Assembly: GCF_042242105.1 (NCBI RefSeq)
Contig: NC_092012.1
Coordinates: 28,744,978-28,808,977 of the forward strand
Source: Pempheris klunzingeri
Lineage: Eukaryota; Chordata; Actinopteri; Acropomatiformes; Pempheridae
DNA: 64,000 bases
Reading direction: 5' to 3'
Shown: positions 39,819 through 50,500 of the stretch, piece by piece
Layout of the letters: the number at the start of each line of letters is the position of its first letter
How positions within the stretch are numbered: the stretch's first letter is position 1
Made by a program: the position numbers and the translations under genes
The notes under the pieces: model-generated
The model's input: only the letters and a program-made list of their open reading frames with translations
Told to the model about the DNA's origin: nothing
Databases searched by the model: none

Positions 39819-42800
39819 TAGTATGCTTTAGTATGGTAAGACACTCACTAGTGAATATTACTTCTGACTTATCCTCCACAGTGTTCTATTCCCCAGTGAG
39901 ACAGCTGTAAGAACTATGATACCGCTGAGCCTGTTGCTATGGAGAAGACAGTCAGAGGAGCTGAACGGATTCAAAACGCTTTGTCGTTGCAGTTGGGACC
40001 AAACTCTGTCAAATTATTTGGCAAATTCACAAAAATTGACCCAGAATTCAAAAGTGAATTTGTCTATTCAGATTGTGCAACAATTAGTCCAGTTAGTTGA
40101 AATACGTTTTCCCTTTGGACTGTTGGTTGGATAAAGTGAGCAATGCAACAACATCACTTTGGACTCTTTAGCTGTGACCGCTGCAGATAAATTAATAATG
40201 AGCAAAGTCATCAGTTGCAGCTCTAAATGTGATACAACACATGACATCATTTAAAGCTAAGCGAATAGATGCTTCTTATTGAAATGCATTGTCACACACA
40301 CAGGCTTCAACTGTTTGTACTGATGTTTCGACCAGAATTTCAGCTCCATCCAAGCTGTGGAAAAGCTCCAACTGCCAGACACCCAACACTCCTAAGATGA
40401 GCAAAATGTCTTCCAACAGAACTTTTTCCTCATCTTTCCATCTCTTGAGGACTTTTTGTCCTGCGAGGACACAAATTCAAGACCTCACACATGCATTCAC
40501 TATTGAGCACTTTCTTTTTCATAAAGGCACTTTCCCAGAAATTGCAGTGCCCCAGTAAGACGATGCGCACACACACACACACACACACATTCATCCATTG
40601 TGTGGCAGAGGCCTGGCTAGCAGGACGATCATGAGAGAGGGTTAATTGTTTTGTGCCTGGCACATAATGTGGCAGTCTGTTTCCTCTTCACTAGATGGGT
40701 CAGGCAGACACGTCACACCGCGCACTCTAGGTCAGTGGGGTGGCGATAAGAGGATGACTCATAGAGCTGAGGCAAATTACTATCACAGAGGGGCCACAGT
40801 GGTTTTGGGGAGGGGGCGAAAGGTAAAGCAGATAATGTGGAGTAGAGAGGAGGAGAGCAGGAAATGACAAAAAATAAAGACAGAGAGCCAAACAGCTGTT
40901 AATGGCTATTCATACGATAAGAAAAGTCTTAGTGAATTCTGAATTCTCCTCACTTTTTATGTCAGAAAATACAAACTACACACTGCAGCTATTGTGCACA
41001 TTTTTCCATTTTTCTAAACTGATTTCTATGGAAACATGAATTCTAATTTCAATGCGACACTGAGCCTCACAGACTCTAACCCTTACAGGTTCAAAGAAAG
41101 AAAATGAAAGAATCTGTCTAAATATCACAAATAGTGCCATAAAATGTGAATTCTTTTCATATGATCTTGTACAAAATGTAGTGAGATGGTGAGATATTAT
41201 TCTAATTATCATTTTTTTGCCTTTGTTGGACAGTGACAGCCAAGGGGGAGAGAGCGGGGGGGCCATGACAAGCGACATACAGAACGGGTCGAAGGTAGCG
41301 ACCGAATCGCTCACCAAAGCGCTCCGTTACTGTGACCGTGTAATAGCATGTTGGAACAAAATGAATTGAGGTTTTGTATGATTTAAAAGCACCGTCTCAC
41401 TGCACAATAAACACATCCCACATGAGACTGTTGATGTTTTATGTTATGATGATGTCTACAGCTGAGCGTTCATGTGATCTGAGGGCTGAAAGGTGATGAT
41501 GAAGAGGAATGAAGGGCGAAAGCAAAGCAGGACAAACATCTACTCAGATTCCAGCTCTTCACAAAACACTTCCACAACACTGATATAAGCAAGAAGCAGA
41601 GAAAAGGGCTGCCTTTGATAGTGATGAATCAGACCTTTCCACCCGTGACAGTGACCTCATATCTCTGTTGCTCCTGTTTGAGGAGAAATTCTGATGAATC
41701 ACTGACAGACATGGAAACATTACTGGTGTGTTGCTTAATTTGGATACGTGAGAAAACTTCTTAGAACATAGGCACTATATGGAACTTAAACTCTACTTAC
41801 AGCCTTAATGTTGTTTATGGTGCAAGATGCTTGCAGGAATAAAGGATAACATATTCTAACATATATTTTGAATGTGCGTTTTTCTCGGTCTGCAGCCTAC
41901 ATAGTCTGGACTGGAAGGTGATTCTAGGAAAGTTAAAAACAATTCATTTCATTTCAGCACTGATTTCTGTATTTAAGATGGATGGGGAGGGGAAGGCAGC
42001 AAAATACCAGTTTTGGATCAGTGTTACAATCAAAGGGCGGTTGCTGCACGCTTGAGAATGTTTGCAGCAAGTTCCCTTCATGCTGTAGGTGTCTCTACTT
42101 GACTTCCCTTTTCTAGAAAGTTGGCTTCCTCAAAATGCCAAACATCCACTGGGGCATGTCTCTCCTCAGATGTTACATTACCGTAAGCCACGAATCTGTG
42201 GGTTCCAAGACTTTTTTTTTAATGATTTTAGGATGAAATGTGTTGCCACAAATCAAACTGTCACTCACTCTTCTCTCATCCTGCTCCTAAAATCACAAGA
42301 TACTTGACTACCATCATAACAGGTCACACTTTTTCTCACCACAGTGGATTCAGCAAAGGCACAATCCAAATATCAGCCTTTAGATAACTTCTATTATTTG
42401 CCAAATCCTCTCCTGCGGCAAAGAAACGTTGCCGTAATTCCCAGAGGACCCATCTGATCCAGGAGTCTGAATTTCTCTTTTAAGACAAACGACTTCACAG
42501 CTACACGCAGTAAAACAGTCATTTTCTGAATGGAGTTCGCAGCTCTCTCTGCGGTCGTTGCCAGCTTCTTACGGAATCCGACCCAACAAGTTGATGCAAC
42601 AGATTGGCAGGTGGGCAGGTGCTTTGTGCCAAGTACAGTTGACTCTGGGTGACTGCAGCAGACAGCCTGGTGAGGCTGTAACCCCCCCAAAACTAAGTCA
42701 TTTCTCTTACATGCATCGGAGTAAAATCGCACTGCCACCTTTTCTGCGGGCCTCAACTTTGCTCTAATAACTCGGTCGCGCCCTTGCAGAGGATTTCACT

Positions 42801-42960
42801 CCCGAGGCTTAAAACATCCCACAGCAAATGCTTACTGAAGTGTTCATTTGTTTAAATATCCCAAAAACTAAGACCTTGCATGCAAAGGCAGCATATAAAG
42901 TGCTCCGCGGAGCCAAGCATTGCGCACGGCGCGGCTCAACAGATTACTTACATCTTCCAT
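28927..42960 (-). CDS. plekho2: Pleckstrin homology domain-containing family O member 2
   Basis: Seven coding exons on the minus strand: 42960-42952 (M-E-D only), 35202-35053, 34755-34633, 31558-31454, 31332-31234, 30679-30371 and 30285-28927. The sum is 2154 nt, 717 aa. The start M-E-D-G-V-K-E matches the human M-E-E-E-G-V-K-E. A PH domain spans about residues 17-125 (A-G-W-V-K-K..R-D-R-Y near the start, A-E-E-K-E-A-W-I-K-A-L near the end), followed by R-R-P-P-T-R-I-H-M-K-E and S-D-G-I-L-R-L-D-L-D, family hallmarks. Residues about 200-640 are disordered and Glu/Lys/Pro/Ser-rich. The C-terminal 75 residues are helical and match the human leucine-rich tail. It is longer than human (about 490 aa) because the disordered part has expanded. 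PH domains bind phosphoinositides. Intron 1 is 7.7 kb. PLEKHO1 is excluded by the N-terminus. Confidence 0.93.
29970..30490 (-). repeat. Four copies of a PP(M/T)PPxK proline motif in Plekho2
   Basis: The predicted protein contains K-P-P-M-P-P-I-K-E-A-K-P (end of exon 6), K-P-P-M-P-P-S-K-E-V-K-P (start of exon 7), P-P-T-P-P-N-K-P and P-P-T-P-P-S-K-E-K-K-P. The first two are preceded by K-K-V-(I/L) and straddle the exon 6/7 junction, so the repeats probably arose by local duplication. The spacing is 25-45 residues. They look like SH3 or EVH1 ligand motifs, which is inference. Confidence 0.75.
31204..31233 (-). repeat. GU-rich tract after the 5' splice site of plekho2 exon 5
   Basis: On the gene strand the intron begins GTTTGTGTGTGTTGGTGTGT and continues in TG repeats. 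The donor itself is GTTTGT, a weaker than usual match to GTAAGT. Confidence 0.7.
32111..32138. repeat. 7-bp tandem repeat, 4 units
   Basis: AAAGTCT is repeated four times exactly, in intron 3 of plekho2. Confidence 0.85.
34843..34950. repeat. 31-bp minisatellite, about 3.5 units
   Basis: The 31-base unit begins GAATAAAAGATAACAGATAA and recurs at 34843, 34874, 34905 and (partial) 34936, without obvious mismatches. It lies in plekho2 intron 2, between exons 2 and 3, about 100 bases from exon 2. The near-identity implies recent expansion. Confidence 0.85.
39265..39495. repeat. Decayed teleost foldback repeat
   Basis: It begins GCGACTAATGATTATTTTCA and ends AATTATTTTATTGACAAACTG then GGGCTGTAGC. 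The pattern ACTAATGATTATTTTCATT..ATTAATC at the ends is that of an abundant fish element. The middle is diverged. Confidence 0.45.
39757..39816. repeat. (ATCT)15 microsatellite
   Basis: Fifteen exact ATCT (GATA on the other strand) units follow ACAACC, in plekho2 intron 1. Confidence 0.9.
40170..40236. repeat. Tail of the ATTAGTTGCAGCTCTA-type fish repeat
   Basis: AATTAATAATGAGCAAAGTC followed by ATCAGTTGCAGCTCTAAATG matches the terminal segment of the same family as 39265-39495. Weak, short match. Confidence 0.35.
40568..40588. repeat. (CA)n microsatellite
   Basis: About ten exact CA units in plekho2 intron 1. Confidence 0.85.
41211..41330. repeat. Teleost dispersed repeat fragment
   Basis: TTTTTTTGCCTTTGTTGGAC then AGTGACAG, a GGGGGAGAGAG run, ATGACAAGCGACATACAG and CGGGTCGAAG follow the order of a common fish repeat (TTTGCCTTTATTGGACAGTA..GGGGAGAGAG..AATGACATGCAGCAAAGG). 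Recognised from memory and diverged. Confidence 0.5.
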
Positions 42961-44384
42961 GATAAAGGACCGAAATCCGTTATGTGAGCGTAGACTCGCC
43001 TAAAATCACTCGACGTCCTCACCCTTATCCTCGCCAGAAACTGTTTACTTCTCCCCTGTTGGTCGGCTGCTGACACATTTCCAGCCGCACGCGTAAATGA
43101 CGAAAATAAGGAACCGTGTAGTTTGTGACACCAAGGGTCGTCTCTTTTTCCTCTTTCGTCTCTGAGAGAGAGAGAGAGAAAAAAAAAAAAAGTTCGAAGA
43201 GAAAAGTTTGGTTTCCGGTTGAAGTCCCTTTACACTCTTAAATCGAGAAGTCTGTCGAGGAGGAGCAACTCGACCAGCAGGCAGCAGCGTCTCAATGCGC
43301 ATCATCCGAAAGAGCCGAACTCTAAATCAGCACCGCGGACTTAGTTGAGGGTAAAGTTGAGTGGACATGCCCTGCACCAAGCCGCTGCATTGATGATCAG
43401 CTCTGCCTGCTGGAACAGAAACGGGCTGCAAACTGCTGCAGCTGCAGCATCCTCTGAGGTTCATCAGCCCTCATCTTCAATCTGGAAAACTTTTCCAAAA
43501 TGCGCCAAAGTCCAGATGGAGAGATTTTTAGGGGCTACAAATTTGTTTGATGTGACTAGATGCTTTAATACTTCTTTTTATCCTCCCGACACGCCTTTGT
43601 CAGGACATACTGAGTGATGAGCATTATAGTGGCCTCTCATGTTACTACACTCAGCGCTTCCTGGTAGGAGTGGCGGTTCCTGGGCCTGCTGTTTAATGAG
43701 GGGGGTTTAAAACTTGCAATAGATTCTCAAACAGGGATAAAAACAGAACGTGCAGGCAGAATATGACATCAAACAAGTCAGAACAATGTTTTATTTCATT
43801 CATGAAAAATGGGAATTACTGCATATTTAGCATTTATATTGAATTCAAATGTTTAAATTTATAGAAATGAATGTTGATGTTTTTATGCGATTGATATCAA
43901 GTCCAAGGTGTGTTTTGTTCTCGACAGGATCTTTCTGTTCAGTGGTCAGACCGAGGTGCAAAGTTGTTGGATGGAATGTGTTTGTGTCGTTCATGGCGGC
44001 GGAGATGGTCACAGCCTCCTTGTGGTGTTCCTCAGGACCTCAAACGCCAAACCGCAGCATCCCTGTGTTGGACTGTTTTTGCGAGTGTTGTGGCCAAGTG
44101 TGGTGTGGAGTTCCCTCGAGGGTCAGGCCAGACCAGAGTGCAGAGAGCAATAATGTGCAGCTCGTGCTGAATGTCTTTAGAGGGTCTGGAAGACAAAGTG
44201 CCACAAGAGGAGCAAGCACCCGCAATCGGTGCATAGAGAAAGTGAGGTGTTGTGTGGCACAATGGTCAACGTCCACGCGAGCACTTCATTTTCATGGAGT
44301 CAGATGATATGTTGGATGTCTACATACCACTCAGGACACCAGTAGGGGCTGCATGTCACAGCAGTGCAGGACATCTTCTCACGG

Positions 44385-44645
44385 TTAACGGCCTGTATTT
44401 GTACAGCACCTTTCAAGTCATTTTGACTACTCAAAGTGCTGTTATGTTACATCTGCAATCACCCGTTGGCACATCATTCATAGGAGAGACTATTCTTTCA
44501 CACACACTGACACACTGAAGCTTCAGGAGCAAGTTGGGGTTGAGTGTCTTGCCCAACGACACTTTGACATGTGACATGGAGGAGCAGCAGGATCGAACGG
44601 CCGATTCTACGACCCACTCTACCTCTGAGCCCCTACTCTCATCTC
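44385..44645. repeat. Teleost dispersed repeat
   Basis: Blocks in order: GTATTTGTACAGCACCTTTC, a CTACTCAAAGTGCT segment, CAATCACCCGTTGGCACATC, GAGTGTCTTGCCCAACGACA, CTTTGACATGTGACATGGAG, GGATCGAACGGCCGATTCTA and CCACTCTACCTCTGAGCCC. This is the order of a well-known fish repeat that starts TATTTATATAGCGC and ends GCTCTACCTCCTGAGCC. Confidence 0.65.
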
Positions 44646-47357
44646 ATCTGATCTCATCAGCCCCATCAAGAGCTGGGGGACAAATCGACAGCACCACAGC
44701 AACAACAGCATGGCTGATAAGCAGGGCCTCCCAGCACTAGAGGGTGCCACTGCAGCATCTGGGGAAAGTGGTGAGGAGATGTCCCCAGTATAGACTGGAA
44801 TAGCAGAGTGGATGTTCCCAAGAGCCAATAGATGCCCCCACATATTTCACTTAGCATTCGTTACTCTACAAACTGGAGCCTTCATCATTTCATCATGGCG
44901 TCATTTTCCTTCTCCCCCTATTAGATTCATTCACTTCTTCACTTCTTATCTGATCTTTCTTGGGTATCTATCTTTACGTTTATGGAGCATATATTTGGAA
45001 AATGATTGCATCCAACACTTGAATCATCCTTAATATTCCACTCACATGAATTAACCTACTTTAAGCTATTAAAGTAAGATCAATACAAAACACTGTGTTG
45101 GTGCATATACTTTTTTCTTGTGCCATTTCCATTATTGAGACAAGCTGACATCCATCAGCTCTTCCACTACATCTCCCTGTTATTGTCAGCATGCTTACTT
45201 CCCCATATGTTATTGTGCACACTACAGTCTCTGCACCATACTTGTCTTCTATTTCCTTGTCTATTTATCTTCTCAAAGGTTTCTATAATATAATATACAC
45301 TATTTTACAGATGTATGATGGAAAAAAGATATTTTTGTTTAATGTACATTGCTTTTTATATTTGTATTTGACTTATTATTTTTACCCAAACCATGATCTT
45401 TTCCTAAACCTAACCAAACTGAGAATGAATACTAATAATAAATAAAGAAAACTGACATATGTGAGTTCACGTAATTTACCACTAAATCACTCAGCCACCA
45501 CACCCACGTAAATCCAATCAGGAATTTATCATTCAAGTCCCACCGGACCAGGTGTAAATAGCCAGGCTGTTTAGCTATTTGCACCCTGGCAAATTCTTAA
45601 CCATTTACAATAAGACTTCTTGCAACCCATTATAAATGACAGGATACATTATAAATTCATATAGCACTCGGAGACCCTCCATAATTATTTATCCTCAACA
45701 TTCCGTGTATATCTCTGCAGCTTTGAGTGCCTCTCAGGCTTCAGGACTTAAAATGTTGATGATGCTCACAGCCCCTTTTAATCCATTGGTTTAGCGCTGG
45801 CGCCTGTGGTGAGTGAGGCTGGAAGATATTCATTCTTGAAGTGATTGTCAACCCTCTAGATTGGGTCCTGTGATGCTGACTGGCTGTTCAGTATTGTCTA
45901 CTTTGTTCTACAGTCCTCTGAAAGCTTGATAATTACCGGCTCCTATATGGTTCTTGTATATGAGCTGGGAAAATAGCACACTCTCAACATTAGTGCAAGG
46001 TTAACGTAGAGGTTGGCTTTGGGTAAACAGAGAGCTTGTGCACTTACATCAAACCAATCAACATGATAATGATTTATTTTTATGTTCAAATGATGCTGTC
46101 TACTGTTACGGATGCTGCTGCCTCATAATGAAACACCACTTGGACGTGTGTTATAAGTGCTGTTAACAGTTTGTTAGCGCCATCATCTGTGCCAACTGAC
46201 ATTTCTTCAGTTCTTCATTTGGTCCATGAGGAGGAACCACAGACAGAGATGAGGAAGTAATGCATATGACTGTTGGTGGGGAAAAAAAACAACAGTATTT
46301 TTTCCCTTTCTTACTTCCTAGAGATGTGCTCTCCTTTAACAGCCAGTCAATAATTGTACAGTATCTATAATGTGTCTTCTGCTGTGCATCTTTACAGCAC
46401 AATCCCAGCATCTCTGGAGAAAAGTAAGCACTGATGGCAAAAAAGGCCAGAAGTTTACATTTGTAGAACCTGCTCGGGGTGTGAGACATACGAGATGCTT
46501 AAATCAAACTTACATACATTTATGCAAGATCGTTTCTGACAACGATATTGTAGGCTAACTGATGAAGTGAAGTGAAGTTCAGTGAACACTGACTTCTGGT
46601 TTTGAGGGATAATTTGAATTAGTCCAGACTTTACTGGGGTATTGTTGTAATGAACAGTGGTGACAATTGGCTCTGTGTTGAAACCAGTAATTAACAATTA
46701 TCTATCAGATATGAATGTTTTGTTACTTTTTTATTTTATAATGACAGTATTGTATGATCCTTATTTAAATTAATTCAGACCACTTCTACTCATCTGTATT
46801 ACATTACTTACTTATTTGCCTGTTATACTTCAGTTTACACGTATTTATTAGGTGTCCATAATACCATTGAAAACTTTCATGAATGGTGTTAATAAGCAGT
46901 TTTGGAGGACCTGATAGAAACCCTGAAACAGAGAAATACTGGACAGTAAATAGATGGTGCATCTCCTAACTGTACACAGTTTGTGGTCAAATAGTCTGAA
47001 AGACAATGAGAGAATAATTTCCAGGAATGAATGAATAGCTGAGCTGATGAAGACATTTGTCACAATCAAAGCTGCATGATGTCATATGCATTTTCAGGTA
47101 TGTTAACAGTAAAACAGCAATAAAGACTTAATAGATAACAACCACAGCAGAACCTTCCATGAAGTGTTCCGATTATGTCATGAGAAGGTTCCCAGAACCA
47201 CAGTCTTGCAGTTTGGGATTATTTAACACCAAAAAAAACCAACGTTCCAGATACATTGCATCCTTCAAGTGCAGAAACATATCTTTCTGGGATGGTGGTG
47301 TTTCCGTTTTCCCCCTAAGGAACTTGAATGCAACACCGCAGCAGGAAGGACTCTCCG

Positions 47358-47369
47358 TGCGCATGCGCA
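47358..47369. promoter_or_regulatory. Palindromic NRF-1 site in the C16orf87 promoter
   Basis: TGCGCATGCGCA is a perfect palindrome and an exact match to the NRF-1 consensus (YGCGCAYGCGCR). It lies 172-183 bases upstream of the ATG at 47541, the usual position near a transcription start. Binding is inferred. Confidence 0.6.
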
Positions 47370-47540
47370 CCGCTTTAGCTTTATTAGTATACTGTAATGT
47401 GTGTGTGCTCCTTAAAGGTGTGTTGTCATCCCGCCTCATCGGTGTGTGAACGTCGGAGCAATTCAATCGCCATCCATGTATTGCAGAGAGAGGCTGTAGC
47501 CACCGTAGAGCTATCGGCGTGTTGCTGGAGGAAACAGACT

Positions 47541-50500
47541 ATGTCGGCAAATAAAACAAAGAAAGTCAAAATGGCTACGAAATCTTGTCCCGAATGCGAC
47601 CAACAGGTGAGAAAATACATTTTAATTCTATTTTGGACGTTGTTGCGGTTTTGTGTAGCTTGTGTACTTTTCGTCATGTTATTTCTAACAGTCATGGCAG
47701 CTCACACACAGCAGTTTGCAGCTCTTAAGACGGAAATGGGCTCCAGAGGCAGCGCTGTGTTAACGACACTATCGCCAAATTCCATTTAAAGGTTGAACAA
47801 ATTAGTTGTTGGTGTCTGTTGAGCAAAAATAGCCTTCGGGTTCCCTGAAATATCGATCACATTAAACGTATTTACACCTATCTCGGTTGTTCTGGCTTTG
47901 TAATAACGTTGAATTCAACACATTCAATACACAAATGATATTATTTAGTAGATTTTGCAGTCTTTTTCCGAAGACTGGACACTCTAGAGAAATGTAAGCT
48001 AGGTAATACGTAAAAAAGTTAAAATATCACTAAAACTAGTGGTGTGTCGTCAGTTTGCTTCCCGAATTTGAAACACACGTTTCACCCCAAATGTAGGCTA
48101 TTTAATTCTTTTATAGCGTGTTAACTGGCCCACAGGCCAAAAGTTACACAGTTCTGATATTTTTGAATGGGGTTTTGCGGGATCGTTTCCCCATAGTTTA
48201 CACTGGTGTTTTTAGGAGTGTCGCTGATTTATAGCCGGGGGGGTTTTTAGGACTATGGTGAATTTCAGTCTAACTACAGCTCACTCTCTCCTTATATTAC
48301 CAAACCAGCACACCAGATAGCATTCACCAAGGTCACTGATCAACGGTTTAATGGGTCTGCAGCTAATGCGACAGGCTTTTCTCCTTTCAAGGGGAACTCC
48401 ACTGATTTTGCACATTAAAGTGTGTTTGCAGGCATTAGGTGCGACTTTAGATGCGGAAGAAAGTTGCAGAAATGTTTTTGTGGATCCAGAGGGAGGTGTA
48501 CAAAACAGTTGTGCTTGAAGGCCTGAGCGATAACAAAGGCTTGCACTGCATAATATTATGTTGACAAAGATATTTGCTGCTCTGGAGACTAATTACAATG
48601 ATTAAATCAAAAGAGATTTCACAAAAATGCAAGTTTAATGTAGTTTCAGTCCAATTAATGTTGGGACTAATGCATGAAATTCAACACTGTTGATATCATT
48701 GATATTGATGTCAAGCTGGTTCTGCAAAACCCCCGACTGTTTAATGCAGACCTCTGTTTGTCTATACAATTCATTTGTCTAACATTCATGCATAGCAGCC
48801 ACTGCGTAGTTAAGATATAAGGTTTGGAACCAAAGCACCATGTAAGGGGGGGGTGGTGGTGATGGCAATGGTTCAACATACCAACAAAAAGAAGATAACT
48901 TCTCCTCCCTGGCAGCAGGACAGTGACAACTGGGAGCACAATGGCTTTAAAATGACCATGTTTACTGGTAATGAATGAATTAAACATCGGTGTTGTCTTT
49001 GTTACGAAAGCTTGGGATTTTTTTATTTTTTTTTTAGTTAAAGGTACTTAACGGGCAGCCACTTGGCCACCTATGTCTAGGGATTACCTTGCCCTCATTA
49101 GTTTAATCTCTTTCTATGTGTTGTACTGAATGACACACACCTTTGTTTCACCTGCTACCTGACAGCAAGAAGGTGAAATGATCAGTGATCTGCTCACTTT
49201 GCTGCTGTATCAGGAGTCAGATCGTCCTCTGACCAGCAGTATATGGCATGGTCTAAAGTGGCTTTCAACGAATGTGTTTCGGGACAAAGTCACATATATC
49301 ACACATTGCAATACATTTTTTCACAGTATCTTAAAAAAGTTATGTTTCTGAAAACACTTTATGCATTGATTTACATTTTATTATATTTTCCTAACAGTCA
49401 TACTGAATGACATCACCCCTTTTGAGTGTGAACAAATGTTTTCCTACATGCTAAGCTGTTATGGAGAGTCTAAGGACATGGTTTGATTACCCACAGTGAT
49501 CTACCATTTAGGGGACAGTGGCCCTCAAAGTTGACCCATATGGAGCCACACATTAAGACACATATATCTCCTTCAAATATAAACACAGGAGTATGGTATG
49601 GTTTTCCCCCTGGACCTTAATTAGCAAAAAAACATTAAGCTCATTTTTGTGTAATAGGTTAGACATTTCTTTACATCTGTTTGCATCTTCTTAAGTTTTC
49701 ATGTTGTGCCCCGCTAAAAGCTGAACGACAGCAGACTTCTGAGTATGTGATGGGTACATCAGTCAAACACATGAATCCTTAAGGTTACCTGTTTTTCTAT
49801 TTCATACGGTGGCCCTGAGGGACAAAATCTAACCACATTTCATAAAACACCACATTCCAGAAAACATTTCATACTCTGGAAAGGGAGGGACGACACTCCA
49901 CGTATGTTTCCTGTATTGACTTTTTGGTTTCTGTCACAAACAAACATTCACAGACAAGACGTGTTGTTCCACCCCTCCTGAAATCTCAGTTGTAATTCTG
50001 TTTTGTAAGATATTTTTGTGTTTTGTGAACTGTCCTTGTCCATTGACCCTCAGGGCCACCGTATGAAACAGAAAATCAGAGGTAACATTAAGGATCTCTT
50101 GATATCTGATGGCTGACAAATTTCTATATTTAGATAATTGTAATAATACTATAATTTCTATATTTCTATCTCTTTTTCTGCTGTTCAAATGTTATCCAAA
50201 ATCCCACCCCTGTCAGTCTAAACACTGACATTGTAATAATCACCTGTGCTACTTTTAAATGACCCCTTTTTTTTTAGCGTCACACGACACCAGCTTTACT
50301 TGTATGCAAGATATTTCATAATTCAACTAGCTTATAGCCCTGAGCACACATTTATGCCGTAAGAGGAAGAATTGTTTTATATGTGCAGATTCTATGAGCT
50401 GTTGTGCCATCCATGGCTCACGGCTAACATCTGCTCTCCCCCAAGTGTTAAAGCCTGAACAGTAATTAGATCCTCTGCATGTTTCCTGCTTGCTTCTCTC

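Larger units (their letters stand above)
35203..42951 (-). other. plekho2 intron 1 (7.7 kb)
   Basis: The donor is GTAAGT after M-E-D at 42952 and the acceptor precedes 35202. No other exon could be supported inside. It contains dispersed repeats at 39265-39495, 40170-40236 and 41211-41330, an (ATCT)15 tract at 39757-39816 and a (CA)n tract at 40568-40588. Several open frames up to 120 codons show no recognisable family. Confidence 0.65.
42961..47540. other. Divergent intergenic region between plekho2 and the C16orf87 orthologue
   Basis: Both genes transcribe away from this 4.6 kb, so it holds both promoters. The plekho2 side (42900-43330) is GC-richer and has a GA tract (43163-43178). A teleost repeat lies at about 44385-44645. 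A palindromic NRF-1 site lies at 47358-47369, near the C16orf87 start. At 43850-44310 several frames are open at once, but no family is recognisable. Confidence 0.6.

Noticed and set aside
42394-42756. 120-codon minus-strand frame just downstream of plekho2 exon 1, as an alternative exon
   Set aside because: No family similarity. The M-E-D exon at 42960 joins exon 2 perfectly to give the expected N-terminus, so no other first exon is needed.
28927-42960. Assigning the PH-domain gene to plekho1 (CKIP-1)
   Set aside because: The N-terminus M-E-D-G-V-K-E, the R-R-P-P-T-R-I-H-M-K-E segment and adjacency to ankdd1a all fit plekho2.
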